DNA of 64,000 nucleotides from NCBI RefSeq assembly GCF_000379965.1, contig NZ_KB904328.1, forward strand, positions 248,001 to 312,000, read 5' to 3'. Below, in pieces: positions 45,924 to 55,622 of this stretch. Below the pieces are notes generated by a model. The model was not told where the DNA came from. It ran no database searches and was given only the letters and a program-made list of their open reading frames with translations. A program made the position numbers and the translations under genes. The stretch is from Hoylesella nanceiensis DSM 19126 = JCM 15639. GTDB lineage: Bacteria; Bacteroidota; Bacteroidia; Bacteroidales; Bacteroidaceae. Numbering within the stretch: position 1 is the first letter of the stretch; each line of letters opens with the position of its first letter.

Positions 45924-47117
45924 TTAGCCTCTTTGTGCTATTAGATATTCAGCCATGGCTCTTCCCAATGCTTTACAACGCTCAGTTGAATCCTCATCTA
46001 AAGATTGAAGCATATCTACTGGTTCGCCTACTGGCTCGAATTTCAAATGGTTCTCGTTCCATTCTGCAATCTTTTCTACTGCCTTAGAAGCCCAACCGTG
46101 GCTTCCAAACCAGCCAATTGCATGGTTCTTGATGTCTCTATTGGCGATTTCGCTGAGCAAAACATCCATTTCATGATACAAACCTGTGTTGTATGTTGGT
46201 GCACCAACAATCAAACCTCTGTATCTGAACACGTCTCTTAGAATGTAAGAGTGGTGAGTTTTAGACACATTGTATAGCTTTATGTTCTTAATTCCAGCCA
46301 AAGAAGCTGCCTTTGCAATACATTCTGCCATCGATTCGGTGTGTCCATACATCGTTCCATAGCATATTACGATGCCTTCTTCTGTGTCATAGCGACTCAT
46401 TCGATCGTATTCTGCCATCACTTTCTCTTTATATTGGTGCCAAACTGGTCCATGTGTGGGGCAAATGTAATCTATTTGCTCGTTAACAAACTTCTTTAAG
46501 GCGTTTTGAACAGGTATTCCATACTTTCCAACGATGTTAGAATAGTAGCGAACCATCTCTAACCAGAACTCTTCACAATTGATTTCTTCGTCAATAATAC
46601 CGCCATTTAGTGCACCAAAGCAACCGAAGCCGTCTCCAGAGAACAACATATTGTCGGTTGTATCGAGTGTCATCATGGTCTCAGGCCAATGCACCATGGG
46701 GGTCATAAAGAACTTTAAGTTGTGCGAACCCAAGTTTAATTCATCGCCATTCTTCACTTCTAACTCTTTATCAGATATGCCATAGAAGCCTTTAAGCAAG
46801 TGGAATGACTTTTTATTACCCACGATTTCAACATCAGGATAATACTTTCTCATGAGCCCAAGCGACCCACTATGGTCTGGTTCCATGTGGTTTATAACGA
46901 TATAGTCAATGGGTCTGTCGCCGATAACGGCACGAATGTTGTCTAAAAACTGTGGAAAAAATGCTACGTCTACGGTGTCAATCAAACACACCTTCTCGTC
47001 TACTATCAAATAAGAGTTATACGATACGCCATCAGGTAGTGGCCATAAGCCCTCGAAAAGAGCCTTGTTTCTATCGTTAACACCTACGTAATAAACGCTA
47101 TTCTTTATTTCAATCAT
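45924..47117 (-). CDS. Flavodiiron protein (FprA-type flavoprotein)
   Basis: 397 residues. The metallo-beta-lactamase half carries the di-iron ligand motif H77-x-E79-x-D81-H82 (NHMEPDHSGS) and MVHWPETM; the second half (~255-397) is a flavodoxin domain with the FMN loop YGTMYGHTESMAE and TYNTGLYHEMD. Family A proteins reduce O2 to water (or NO to N2O) in anaerobes, protecting against oxidative or nitrosative stress. The electron donor gene (rubredoxin or similar) is not nearby. It lies 5 bp after the PfkB kinase gene stop and is surely co-transcribed with it, an odd pairing. Confidence 0.92.
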   Translation of the reverse strand: MIEIKNSVYYVGVNDRNKALFEGLWPLPDGVSYNSYLIVDEKVCLIDTVDVAFFPQFLDNIRAVIGDRPIDYIVINHMEPDHSGSLGLMRKYYPDVEIVGNKKSFHLLKGFYGISDKELEVKNGDELNLGSHNLKFFMTPMVHWPETMMTLDTTDNMLFSGDGFGCFGALNGGIIDEEINCEEFWLEMVRYYSNIVGKYGIPVQNALKKFVNEQIDYICPTHGPVWHQYKEKVMAEYDRMSRYDTEEGIVICYGTMYGHTESMAECIAKAASLAGIKNIKLYNVSKTHHSYILRDVFRYRGLIVGAPTYNTGLYHEMDVLLSEIANRDIKNHAIGWFGSHGWASKAVEKIAEWNENHLKFEPVGEPVDMLQSLDEDSTERCKALGRAMAEYLIAQRG

Positions 47118-47122
47118 ATCTG

Positions 47123-48064
47123 TTATTTATTTAAAGTTAGATTCATTTGTGCGCCAAAATCCTTTGAAATATAGTTATATATATCCTCACAGCAATTGGC
47201 TGAGAACTTAGTTGCATAGTGCATCAAGTCGTCCCATTGTGCTTCTGTTAAGCCATTGCTAATCATTTGGCGGGTAATATGGTTTTTTATTAGTCCAAAA
47301 ATGAAGCCTGCATTGAAATTATCGCCTGCTCCTATGGTGCTAACGGTATGGGTTTGAACAACAGGATATTCTTTTTTGAAGTCGTTTTTGCCTCTTATCA
47401 CGATGTTTTCGGCACCATTTGTGTAGATAAAGTCTTTGCAATAGAAAGCTATTTCGGCTTTATACACGGTGTCGGGATTATCCTTTTTGTACACAACTTC
47501 GAAGTCTTCACGGCTACCTCGAACGATATCAGCATATTCAAGGTTATCAATTAGATTGGGAGTAATCTTCATTACCTCGTTACGATGCGAGCTTCTGTAA
47601 TTCACATCGTAGTAGATAATCGCCCCATTGTTGCGTGCATGCTCTAAAAGAGCCATGACTTGTTGATGCACTTTGGGATTTACGGCATAGAAAGAGCCAA
47701 ATATCACGATGTCATCTGGTGCAATTTCTGGAAAAGAGAAATCGAGTTGATCGTGTGGTTGGTTCTTATAAAAGATGTATTCTGCATCGTTTTGCTCATC
47801 GAGAAAGGCCAATGACACAGACGATTTGCTATCGGGAAAACTACTAATATTATTGATGTTTACGCCATTATCTTGCAAAAAGTGTTTGATTGTCATCCCT
47901 ACTCTATCGTTACCTATCTCACTTATGAAGTTACAAGATATGCCTGAACGGCCTAAAGAGATAAGTGCATTGAACGTAGAGCCACCTGGAACCGCCGCAA
48001 TTGGTTGTTCGTTTCTAAATATAATGTCGAGACCTGTCTCGCCAATTCCTATTACTTTGCGCAT
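47123..48064 (-). CDS. PfkB family carbohydrate kinase
   Basis: 313 residues from the Met of MRKVIGIGETGLDIIF at 48064. Ribokinase-fold marks are VPGGSTFNALISLGRSG near the N-terminus and TVSTIGAGDNFNAGFIFGL near the C-terminus with the catalytic Asp in GAGDN. It phosphorylates a sugar or nucleoside; the substrate cannot be read and it differs clearly from the fructokinase at 10258. The flavodiiron protein gene follows 5 bp downstream. Confidence 0.88.
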   Translation of the reverse strand: MRKVIGIGETGLDIIFRNEQPIAAVPGGSTFNALISLGRSGISCNFISEIGNDRVGMTIKHFLQDNGVNINNISSFPDSKSSVSLAFLDEQNDAEYIFYKNQPHDQLDFSFPEIAPDDIVIFGSFYAVNPKVHQQVMALLEHARNNGAIIYYDVNYRSSHRNEVMKITPNLIDNLEYADIVRGSREDFEVVYKKDNPDTVYKAEIAFYCKDFIYTNGAENIVIRGKNDFKKEYPVVQTHTVSTIGAGDNFNAGFIFGLIKNHITRQMISNGLTEAQWDDLMHYATKFSANCCEDIYNYISKDFGAQMNLTLNK

Positions 48065-48219
48065 AAATATCTTCGAAGATGTAGTGCAAAGTTCCGAAAT
48101 TATCGGCACACTACAAAGCAATCGTTATTTATTTTAACGAAAATATGGTTTTAAATCTATTTCTATCGTTTTTTATTCAATATCGTGTTGTGTGGCAAAG
48201 ACACGTTTTTGCCCAGCTC

Positions 48220-48636
48220 CTACTGCTTTCTTAAAGCCAAAGCTTTATTCTCTGCAGCCTCCATAATTTCTCTTTCACCGGGTCCTTTGTCGTTTATTCC
48301 GATCAAATGGAGCACTCCATGAATAATCACTCGATAGAGTTCCTCTTCATAAGTCTTTCCAAATAGCTCAGCATTGGTGCGTACTGTGTCGAGAGAAATC
48401 ACCAAATCGCCATTCAATTCATCGTCTTCACAATAGTCGAAAGTGATGATATCAGTATAATAGTCGTGTTGAAGATATTCTCTGTTCACCTCTAATATCT
48501 TTTCATCATCAACGAACATATAACCAATGTCGCCCACTTTTTTGCCATAGCTTTGTGCCACTTGTTTAATCCAAGCAGTGGTTTCTCTTTTCTTAATCTT
48601 AGGCATTTTCACCTTTTCGCTGTTATATGTTATCAT
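48220..48636 (-). CDS. ybeY: Endoribonuclease YbeY (rRNA maturation factor)
   Basis: 138 residues. The UPF0054 motif reads HGVLHLIGINDKGPGE: the first two zinc histidines are kept, but the third (usual H in HxxxHLxGYDH) is Asp here, a variant I know from other Bacteroidota. YbeY takes part in 16S rRNA 3'-end maturation and ribosome quality control. coaD ends 51 bp upstream on the same strand, so the two may be one unit. Confidence 0.88.
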   Translation of the reverse strand: MITYNSEKVKMPKIKKRETTAWIKQVAQSYGKKVGDIGYMFVDDEKILEVNREYLQHDYYTDIITFDYCEDDELNGDLVISLDTVRTNAELFGKTYEEELYRVIIHGVLHLIGINDKGPGEREIMEAAENKALALRKQ

Positions 48637-48687
48637 ATATCTTGTTTTTATGCGTTGTAACTATGGGTTGATTTCGTTTGCGATGCA

Positions 48688-49125
48688 TTATATCATCATG
48701 TCAGAAACATCTCTACCGAAGTGAATAAGCTCTCGAACAATGCTCGAAGAGATGCTTTCGTATTGTGGATCCGAGCATAAAAAGAGCGTTTCTATGCCTC
48801 CTATTGTCTTGTTTATTTCGGCTTGTTGGCGTTCATATTCAAAGTCTTTAAAGCTTCGCACGCCTTTAATAATCACGTTTGCGCCTACTCTTTTCGCCAC
48901 ATCTACCGTTAAATCGCTATACGCCACCACCTCAATTTTAGGCTCATTGGCATAGTGTTTCTCAATACGTTCAACACGTTCTTCAACGCTAAACATACCT
49001 TTTTTGTGCTCGTTGTGCCCCACTGCAATAACAATAGAGTCGAAAAGGGGGAGCGCACGTTGCACTATTGAGGCGTGACCAACGGTGAATGGGTCGAAAC
49101 TTCCTGTGAAAATGGCTTTTGTCAT
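48688..49125 (-). CDS. coaD: Phosphopantetheine adenylyltransferase
   Basis: 145 residues, slightly short for CoaD but with all signature parts: KAIFTGSFDPFTVGHASIV (nucleotidyltransferase T/HxGH box, GHASI), VIIKGVRSFKDFEYERQQAEIN and the ending SSSIVRELIHFGRDVSDMM. It makes dephospho-CoA from phosphopantetheine and ATP. It lies between ruvB (205 bp upstream) and ybeY. Confidence 0.93.
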   Translation of the reverse strand: MTKAIFTGSFDPFTVGHASIVQRALPLFDSIVIAVGHNEHKKGMFSVEERVERIEKHYANEPKIEVVAYSDLTVDVAKRVGANVIIKGVRSFKDFEYERQQAEINKTIGGIETLFLCSDPQYESISSSIVRELIHFGRDVSDMMI

Positions 49126-49330
49126 GTTATCTATTCAAAGATTTTTCTTTATCTATTTAAAAGCGTCTTTCTATCTTTTCTAAAGTAGATGCAAGTAGAA
49201 AGAAAACGAAGATGCACCTTATTGAGAACGAACGAGAGCGAGATGCTGATGCACGCAGAGTGAGATGGAAAGTGAACTCGACCGCCTCTGCCTTTGCAAG
49301 TAGCGTTATAAGCAGTTCAAAGAAGGCGAA

Positions 49331-50368
49331 TTACTCGTCGAACAAGCCTGCTTCGCTACCCAAACTGCTAAACATTTTGCGACCAAAGTGTCTGTATGCC
49401 AATTCAGTTGCCATACGTCCACGAGGCGTACGCTTAATGAATCCCTCCATAATAAGGAAGGGTTCGTACACTTCTTCAACCGTTCCCGAGTCTTCTCCGA
49501 TAGCTGTTGCGATGGTAGACACGCCCACTGGACCGCCTTTGAACTTGTCGATGATGGTCAATAAGATCTTATTATCGATTTCGTCTAATCCATATTGGTC
49601 GATATTCAATGCACTCAAAGCATATTGAGCGATGTCGATATTGATGCGTCCGCTACCCTTCACCTGAGCAAAGTCTCTCACTCTTCGAAGTAAGGCATTA
49701 GCAATACGGGGCGTACCACGTGATCTTCCTGCTATTTCTGCAGCGGCATCGTCGTCGATAGGCACTCTAATAATCGATGCAGAGCGTTTGATGATGCGTG
49801 CAATAGTGTCGTTATCGTAATATTCGAGATGCAGATTAATACCAAAACGAGCACGCAATGGAGCTGTTAATAAACCGCTTCGGGTGGTTGCTCCAACAAG
49901 TGTAAAGGGGTTAAGATCAATCTGAATGCTTCGTGCCGACGGACCTTTATCGATCATAATATCTATTCGATAGTCTTCCATTGCAGAGTAGAGATATTCT
50001 TCTACCACTGCCGATAGTCGGTGAATTTCGTCGATAAACAACACATCATTAGGCTCGAGCGAAGTCAATATACCAGCCAAATCGCCTGGTTTGTCGAGCA
50101 CTGGTCCACTGGTTATTTTGAAACCCACACCCAACTCGTTAGCAATGATGTTGCTAAGGGTGGTTTTTCCAAGCCCGGGAGGACCGTGAAGAAGAGTGTG
50201 ATCTAATGGTTCTCCACGATATTTTGCAGCTTCTACGAATATTTGAAGATTGTCTACAACCTTTTGCTGACCACTAAAATCGACAAATTTCGGTGGTCTT
50301 AACGCATTCTCAAAATCCTTTTCTGCTGGTGAATACTTTTCTTCTCTTATATCAAACTCTTCTGTCAT
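49331..50368 (-). CDS. ruvB: Holliday junction branch-migration ATPase RuvB
   Basis: 345 residues from the Met of [14 protein letters not shown] at 50368; the longer frame runs through the -7 box and is rejected. Walker [11 protein letters not shown], Walker [11 protein letters not shown], sensor and arginine-finger region [18 protein letters not shown], and the C-terminal winged helix ([26 protein letters not shown]) are all present. Hexameric RuvB drives branch migration with RuvA. The -7 box TATCTTTG ends only 4 bp before the ATG, so the mRNA is probably leaderless. Confidence 0.96.
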   Translation of the reverse strand: MTEEFDIREEKYSPAEKDFENALRPPKFVDFSGQQKVVDNLQIFVEAAKYRGEPLDHTLLHGPPGLGKTTLSNIIANELGVGFKITSGPVLDKPGDLAGILTSLEPNDVLFIDEIHRLSAVVEEYLYSAMEDYRIDIMIDKGPSARSIQIDLNPFTLVGATTRSGLLTAPLRARFGINLHLEYYDNDTIARIIKRSASIIRVPIDDDAAAEIAGRSRGTPRIANALLRRVRDFAQVKGSGRINIDIAQYALSALNIDQYGLDEIDNKILLTIIDKFKGGPVGVSTIATAIGEDSGTVEEVYEPFLIMEGFIKRTPRGRMATELAYRHFGRKMFSSLGSEAGLFDE

Positions 50369-50372
50369 GCTA

Positions 50373-50380
50373 CAAAGATA
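50373..50380 (-). promoter_or_regulatory. -7 box TATCTTTG directly in front of ruvB
   Basis: Exact consensus on the minus strand, 4 bp upstream of the start codon. The nearest TTTG upstream is 24 bp away, longer than the usual 19-21. Confidence 0.55.
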
Positions 50381-50506
50381 GTGCAAAATTTTGATTAAGA
50401 CCACCAAAACAACAAGTTTTTAGCCTTGTTTCTGCACCCCAACCGCTGGTTTCACAGTGGCTATCTTCAACGGCTTTCGCACTGCCTTTCTGCACACCTG
50501 CTCAAC

Positions 50507-50594
50507 AAGTGCATTGCTTTTACACGCCAACAACAATGCTTTTTGCCCTCAATAGCAACGCTTTTGCTCACCAATGTCAATGCTTTTCTTTTCG
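50507..50594. repeat. Four-unit 22-bp dyad repeat element (array M)
   Basis: Units start at 50507, 50529, 50551 and 50573. Confidence 0.9.
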
Positions 50595-50689
50595 GGTGTT
50601 GGAACTATCGGCAAACAAGGAGTGAGCAATAGGAAAACGAGGAGAACACAGAGGGCGAAAAAAGGGTGTGAGAAAGAAGGGAAAAAGAG

Positions 50690-50734
50690 AGATAAAAGAA
50701 AAACGATGCATCTCCTTTCATCGAAGAAGATGCA
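50690..50734 (-). terminator. Terminator of the M16 peptidase gene
   Basis: TGCATCT (50707-50713) pairs with AGATGCA (50728-50734); on the minus strand the tail is TCGTTTTTCTTTT. It lies ~60 bp after the stop codon and would end the whole SusC-to-peptidase unit. Confidence 0.6.
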
Positions 50735-50795
50735 CCGCTGTGTATTGTTAGAATGGTTGTTTAACCAACCAAAGTTCGTCTTAAAACAAAGCGTT

Positions 50796-53645
50796 TTACT
50801 TTTCCCATTGTTTCTTTTCAGGGTCGATTGCCTTCACAACAATCTCTCTGTGCTTAGCATTGTCTAACACCTTAGCCGCAACAGCTGCAATGTCTTGAGG
50901 AGTTAGCTTACTAAACACGGGCTCAACGGCATTGCTTTCTTGTGGGGTTAGTTGCTCGCCTGTTTCTGCATATACGTTTAACAAGCCTAACCAAAGCGAT
51001 GGATTAAGAGCCGCTTGTGGGTCGCCTGCGTTCTCTTCGTCTACTGCAAGTGGAACAAGAGCAGCCTTAAACTCGTCTATTGAGAAGCGTTGTTGCTTGA
51101 TGTCGTTTAGAATGTTATACATCTTTGTCAACACCTTGTCTACTTCAGGACGTGAGGTTGAAAGGTGAATGCTGATGTTTTCTGTTGGAGCAGGTTGCGA
51201 AGTGTAGCTGGCTTTCACCCCAACTGTGTAGGTAAGGTGTTCTTTCTCACGCAATTCTTCAAAGTAACGATTCTCTAAAATCGAACGCATCACCTCTAAA
51301 GCAGCTTGCTCGCTGTCGTTGAGTTTCACGTTATTGAGATAAGAAACCTCTATTTCTGCCATGTCACCATCGAGATCTGTTACGAAAGTATGCTTAATTT
51401 CTTTTGCAGGTGAAGCGAAATCGAGTGGTTGTATTTTAGCCTTTTGAACGCTTGCATCGCCCTTTAACGAGCCAATATATTTCAACACGAGTTCTTTTGC
51501 GGTGCTTTCTGGCACGTCGCCCACTAAACAATAGGTGAAGAGAGCAGCGTTACCGAAGTTCTTATCGAATGTTGCGGGTAACTCGCTCCATTGCATTTGA
51601 TCGAAGAATGCTTCGTTTTGCACTGGATTAGCTGCGCTTGGTGGGAAAAGAAGCATTTGAATTGAATCTTGAATAGCTTCCATTCCTGCTGTACTCTTAT
51701 TGTTATAGAGGTACTTACTGCGTTGAACATACTTATCGAAGACGCTCTTTGAGAAGTTGTGCTTGGTTAAAATGAGGTGCACATACGCCAAGAAGTCGTC
51801 TAATTGTGCTGCCGATGTGTTACCACCGATGCCATTTGAATAGTCTTCGAGTGCCAAAGAAAGGTCGAAGTCTTTGTGTTGTAGCCACGCAGCAAGGTCG
51901 TTTCTACTATATTTATACACGCCCGACTGCATCAACAAACCACGCATTGCGGTGTAGTTAGCAAAGTCTTGTGGAGCAACAACAGAGCGACCGCCTTCTG
52001 AAGAGGCTGCAAAGAACACACGTCCCTTTGCTTCTGGAAGATATTTATACAACACTCGTGCGCCATTGCTTAGCTTCCATTCTTTTGCATTCAATTCTTT
52101 TAGTTGCTTTTCTGCCACAACCTTACCCGAAGTGAGCGCAAAGTCGATGGGTTGAGTGATCTTCTTTGGAGTAGCAAGCAAACCACCAAGTGGACCATTC
52201 ATCACCTCTAATGTTTCAAGGAAGTTGCCCATGGTGAGTGGAAGCTCGTTTTCTCGTTTCGAATAGGTTACGAACGACAAGTTATTGGTGTCTAAAAGAC
52301 TGCGCATCCACGTATTGATATCTTCTACTTCTAACTCTACTAAGGTTTCGATATTGCGTTGAATTTGAGTTCTGAAATCGGTTATTGGAGTGTCATACAA
52401 GAAGTTTTGCTTAAAGAGGTTCATGATGTTGTCGGGGGTTCCCAAGCCTTTTGCCTCTAAAACCTCTTTCATTCCTTTATACATCTCTGCCTTTTCGGTT
52501 TCAAACTCTTCTTTTGTAAATCCAACATCGCACAAAGCTCCACGCACTTTCATCACTTGGTCTAAAGCTTCTTGCGCCTTGTTAGCGTAAGGAACGGCAT
52601 CGAATGCCACCTGATATTGGTTGCGCACCAAACCAGAAAGGCTCACTTGTGCTGCGATATACGCCTCTTTGTCGGCATTTTTAATCATCGCAAAGCGACG
52701 AGGAGCAAGCTTATTGAACATCTGAGTGAAGAGAAAAAAGCGCAAACGGTCTTCTTCTGGGGCTGAACCCTTCATCTCTTTGCGTTGGTAAATACCAAAA
52801 GATGCCTCTTTATTCTCTTTGTCTACGAAGCTATAAAACAATGGTCTGCTATTGTCTTCGATAGTTCTTTGAGCGGTATTGGGCGATGGTGCTGCCTTAG
52901 AAGGCAACGAACCAAAGAGACGTTTCACTTGTTTTTCGGTCTCATCTAAATTCACATCACCAATGATAGCAATGTATTGAAGGTTAGGACGATACCATTT
53001 TTTGTAGAATGCACGCAACTCTTTTGCTGTGAAAGCTTTGATGCGAGCCTCTGAACCGATGACATTGCGGGTTGCATAGCGTGAATGATTGTAAACAACA
53101 CCAGCGATGCTGTCGGTTAATCGACGTTGAAGTCCTGCACGATGTCGCCATTCTTCTAACACAATACCACGTTCTTTTTCAACGTCTTGGGGCAATATTT
53201 TAATGCCATGACACCAGTCTTTTAGCATCAACAACATCTTTTCGTTGAGCTTTGGATCGTTGGTGGGAACGTTATGAACGGCATATTTTGTTTCGTCTAA
53301 GCCTGTATAAGCCTCAAAGTCGTGTAAGTTGTTTTCACGAAGGAACGACATGATACCCTTAGGGAAGCTTTTTGTGGCATTAAATGCAAGGTGTTCGAGG
53401 AAGTGAGCCAATCCTGTTTCGTTGCTTTCTTCAAGCACTGCACCCACATTTTGATAAAGATAATATTGTGCTTCGCCTGGAATACTGCCGTCGTTATATA
53501 TATAATAGGTTAAACCGTTCGACAACTTACCTTGTCGAAGGACGTTGTTTTGCGCCCAAAGACTTTGTGGCAATAGGCTTATCAAAAACAAAACACCAGC
53601 TAAAAGCCAATGATTTACCAAATGAGATGTGTGTTGTTTGTTCAT
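50796..53645 (-). CDS. M16 family zinc metallopeptidase, periplasmic
   Basis: 949 residues from the Met of MNKQHTSHLVNH at 53645 (signal peptide ending near LWAQ, residue 32). The inverted zinc motif H81-F-L-E84-H85 with the downstream Glu marks an active N-terminal pitrilysin-like half; the second half (~530-949) is the usual inactive partner. It degrades peptides, fitting the role of a peptide-import locus whose SusC/SusD pair lies upstream. A long inverted repeat (53672-53749) separates it from the thioredoxin gene and may tune its expression. Confidence 0.9.
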   Translation of the reverse strand: MNKQHTSHLVNHWLLAGVLFLISLLPQSLWAQNNVLRQGKLSNGLTYYIYNDGSIPGEAQYYLYQNVGAVLEESNETGLAHFLEHLAFNATKSFPKGIMSFLRENNLHDFEAYTGLDETKYAVHNVPTNDPKLNEKMLLMLKDWCHGIKILPQDVEKERGIVLEEWRHRAGLQRRLTDSIAGVVYNHSRYATRNVIGSEARIKAFTAKELRAFYKKWYRPNLQYIAIIGDVNLDETEKQVKRLFGSLPSKAAPSPNTAQRTIEDNSRPLFYSFVDKENKEASFGIYQRKEMKGSAPEEDRLRFFLFTQMFNKLAPRRFAMIKNADKEAYIAAQVSLSGLVRNQYQVAFDAVPYANKAQEALDQVMKVRGALCDVGFTKEEFETEKAEMYKGMKEVLEAKGLGTPDNIMNLFKQNFLYDTPITDFRTQIQRNIETLVELEVEDINTWMRSLLDTNNLSFVTYSKRENELPLTMGNFLETLEVMNGPLGGLLATPKKITQPIDFALTSGKVVAEKQLKELNAKEWKLSNGARVLYKYLPEAKGRVFFAASSEGGRSVVAPQDFANYTAMRGLLMQSGVYKYSRNDLAAWLQHKDFDLSLALEDYSNGIGGNTSAAQLDDFLAYVHLILTKHNFSKSVFDKYVQRSKYLYNNKSTAGMEAIQDSIQMLLFPPSAANPVQNEAFFDQMQWSELPATFDKNFGNAALFTYCLVGDVPESTAKELVLKYIGSLKGDASVQKAKIQPLDFASPAKEIKHTFVTDLDGDMAEIEVSYLNNVKLNDSEQAALEVMRSILENRYFEELREKEHLTYTVGVKASYTSQPAPTENISIHLSTSRPEVDKVLTKMYNILNDIKQQRFSIDEFKAALVPLAVDEENAGDPQAALNPSLWLGLLNVYAETGEQLTPQESNAVEPVFSKLTPQDIAAVAAKVLDNAKHREIVVKAIDPEKKQWEK

Positions 53646-53671
53646 AAACAAAGGGATATTGAGAAAAAAGA

Positions 53672-53749
53672 AACGAGCCAATTAAAAAGAATAACATCAA
53701 GATGTTAGTGCTGTTCGATATAAAAAAGAACGCTTTTAATTGGCTCGTT
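53672..53749 (-). terminator. Long inverted repeat: terminator or attenuator before the M16 gene
   Basis: A perfect 16-bp pair AACGAGCCAATTAAAA (53672-53687) and TTTTAATTGGCTCGTT (53734-53749) encloses 46 nt that contain a small hairpin AACATC/GATGTT. On the minus strand it starts 11 bp after the thioredoxin gene stop and is followed by TTCTTTTTTC, then the M16 start 27 bp on. Confidence 0.6.
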
Positions 53750-53760
53750 GGTCTTAAAAA

Positions 53761-55089
53761 TTATTTTTCGAGTAATTCAAGAGTAGCAAGTTTTTGCTTA
53801 ATAGCACCTTGAACCATTGCTTGTGGCATTTCCATATTCTCCATTCTGAGCGACTCTGCGAAGCCTTGGTTATAGTATTCACGAGCCTTGTTGTAGTCTT
53901 TCAATGCACGATATGAGTCGCCAATCATCACAATATAGTTCACTCTGTCCATCACTGCATCGTCTCCTTGAAGGGCTTTTGTTACCCATTGGATAGCTTG
54001 TTGATGGTCTTCGTTCTTCAAACTCTTTGCTGCCGCATTGTAAAGGTTTTGAGCTGCCTTACCAAAATCTGATGGTTGAGCTGCTGCTCCCATCTTTTCG
54101 AACAACTGTTGCATTGCCTTGATGTAGCCTTTAACATCTTTGTTTTTATAAAGGTTATACAAAGCGTCGTTGTAAAGCTGTGCATGTTCATAAGAGTTGA
54201 TGCCTGGTTGAGCTATAATGCTATAAGCTTTAGCATAAAGATTCTTTACGTTGTCGACATAGTCTTTATACTTTACGTTGGCTTCTTTAGCATAGTCTTC
54301 TGCAAAAGCGTCGTTTGCTTCTACAATATAGAAGGCTGGTGCCTTGCCAAGAACTTTGGTCCACTCGTCGATATTGCTGTTAATCATGTTCACAATACCT
54401 AACTTGTGCTCTTTATTATCTTCGCCTTCAAGAGTGAGAATGATGCGATAGTCGTTGGCATTAATAAGCTCTTTGGGGTTCTTTGTTGCCACATAGTTTT
54501 GGTATATCTTTTGAATTCGAGTCACCCACTTATCTGCTTCGATACCATCTTGTGCCTGCAAGAAGCTGGGAGCCTTAAGAAGTAGTTCTTGTTGAACGGC
54601 TAAGTCTTGTGGATTAGCTTTATACTTCTTATACAAATCGTCGAAACTAACGCTTTCGCCTGCTGCTATTTGAGCCGCTTCTAATAGCTCTTCCTTGCCC
54701 AAAGCACCTACATTTACCGATAAAGGCTTTCCGTCTGCATCAATAAATGCTACAGTTGGATAGGCTTCTACCTTGTATTGTTTAGCTATTTCTACGTTTT
54801 CTGGCTTCTCAGCGTCGATCTGTAGACTAATAAAGTGCTTGTTCATATAGTCTCCAACCTCTTTTAATGTAAACACATTCTTAGCCATGTGCTTGCAAGG
54901 AACGCACCAAACGGCATAGAAGTCCACGAAAAGAGCCTTGTTAGTTTTCTTTGCTTCGGCTAAAGCTTCAGCGAAAGTTCCATTAAAGAATATAATACCT
55001 TTGACGTCTGCAGAGCTTTTATCACTTGTGTTTTGCGCCTTTGCCACCAATGAAAGGAGTGCAAAGAGCATTAAAAATATCTTCTTCAT
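53761..55089 (-). CDS. Secreted thioredoxin-fold protein with C-terminal helical repeats
   Basis: 442 residues: signal peptide (to AKAQ, 19), a thioredoxin domain (~28-135) with the redox motif W61-C-V-P-C65, then ~300 residues of helix including TPR-like pairs near the C-terminus (AIQWVTKALQGDDAVMDRVN; ALKDYNKAREYYNQGF). The domain should reduce or form disulfides in the periplasm. It lies between the lipoprotein genes and the M16 peptidase in the SusC/SusD locus, suggesting that imported substrates contain disulfides that must be opened before proteolysis; this is inference. Confidence 0.85.
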   Translation of the reverse strand: MKKIFLMLFALLSLVAKAQNTSDKSSADVKGIIFFNGTFAEALAEAKKTNKALFVDFYAVWCVPCKHMAKNVFTLKEVGDYMNKHFISLQIDAEKPENVEIAKQYKVEAYPTVAFIDADGKPLSVNVGALGKEELLEAAQIAAGESVSFDDLYKKYKANPQDLAVQQELLLKAPSFLQAQDGIEADKWVTRIQKIYQNYVATKNPKELINANDYRIILTLEGEDNKEHKLGIVNMINSNIDEWTKVLGKAPAFYIVEANDAFAEDYAKEANVKYKDYVDNVKNLYAKAYSIIAQPGINSYEHAQLYNDALYNLYKNKDVKGYIKAMQQLFEKMGAAAQPSDFGKAAQNLYNAAAKSLKNEDHQQAIQWVTKALQGDDAVMDRVNYIVMIGDSYRALKDYNKAREYYNQGFAESLRMENMEMPQAMVQGAIKQKLATLELLEK

Positions 55090-55157
55090 ATTCGTTCTTT
55101 CTGTTATATAATTAGTTTATTAACGACCTATTGGGGGCTTATCTCTACCCTTTGGGC

Positions 55158-55619
55158 TTATTCATAGTCTTGAACTATCACCTTAAAGGCATTCTTGAGC
55201 ACGCTTGAATGGTCGTCGTTATACACTTTAATACTGATATTATATTTGCCATTCGTTAGCTTTTCGACTGCATCTTGGAAGACAAGAACAAGTCCACCGT
55301 CTACTTTTATTCTCTTTTCTTTCACTAATTGTTCGAAAACAGTAGCGTCTCCGCCTTCAGAAACCTCTACTCCTGCAAACTCATAGTTCAATGGATTGGT
55401 TCCAGCTACACCCTGAATACGTGTAGAAACCCATGGAGTTTTGTTGATATAGCGGTCGCTTGTGGTGTCGAGATTGCGAACAACAATCATCGAGTCGGGT
55501 GTAAATGAAGCACCAGTGGTGCGCAAATAGCCCACTTTTACCTTGCTACACGATGTGAAGCAGATAGCAAATATAGCGAAAAGTGCTAACAATGCGATGT
55601 TAAGAGTTCTTTTCTTCAT
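55158..55619 (-). CDS. Small lipoprotein of the SusC/SusD locus
   Basis: 153 residues. Lipobox CFTSC with the acceptor Cys at residue 24, followed by a beta-rich domain (SFTPDSMIVVRNLD; GKYNISIKVYNDDHSSV) of Ig-like or cadherin-like character that I cannot assign to a named family. Only 3 bp separates it from the FAS1 gene upstream and 68 bp from the thioredoxin gene downstream, so it belongs to the locus and probably sits on the outer membrane as an accessory substrate-binding lipoprotein. Confidence 0.7.
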   Translation of the reverse strand: MKKRTLNIALLALFAIFAICFTSCSKVKVGYLRTTGASFTPDSMIVVRNLDTTSDRYINKTPWVSTRIQGVAGTNPLNYEFAGVEVSEGGDATVFEQLVKEKRIKVDGGLVLVFQDAVEKLTNGKYNISIKVYNDDHSSVLKNAFKVIVQDYE

Positions 55620-55622
55620 AAT

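Larger units (their letters stand above)
50381..50795. other. Intergenic region with array M and a terminator
   Basis: About 400 bp between ruvB start and the M16 peptidase end (both minus). Holds repeat array M and the peptidase terminator; otherwise purine-rich on the plus strand (50600-50700) with no gene. Confidence 0.6.
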
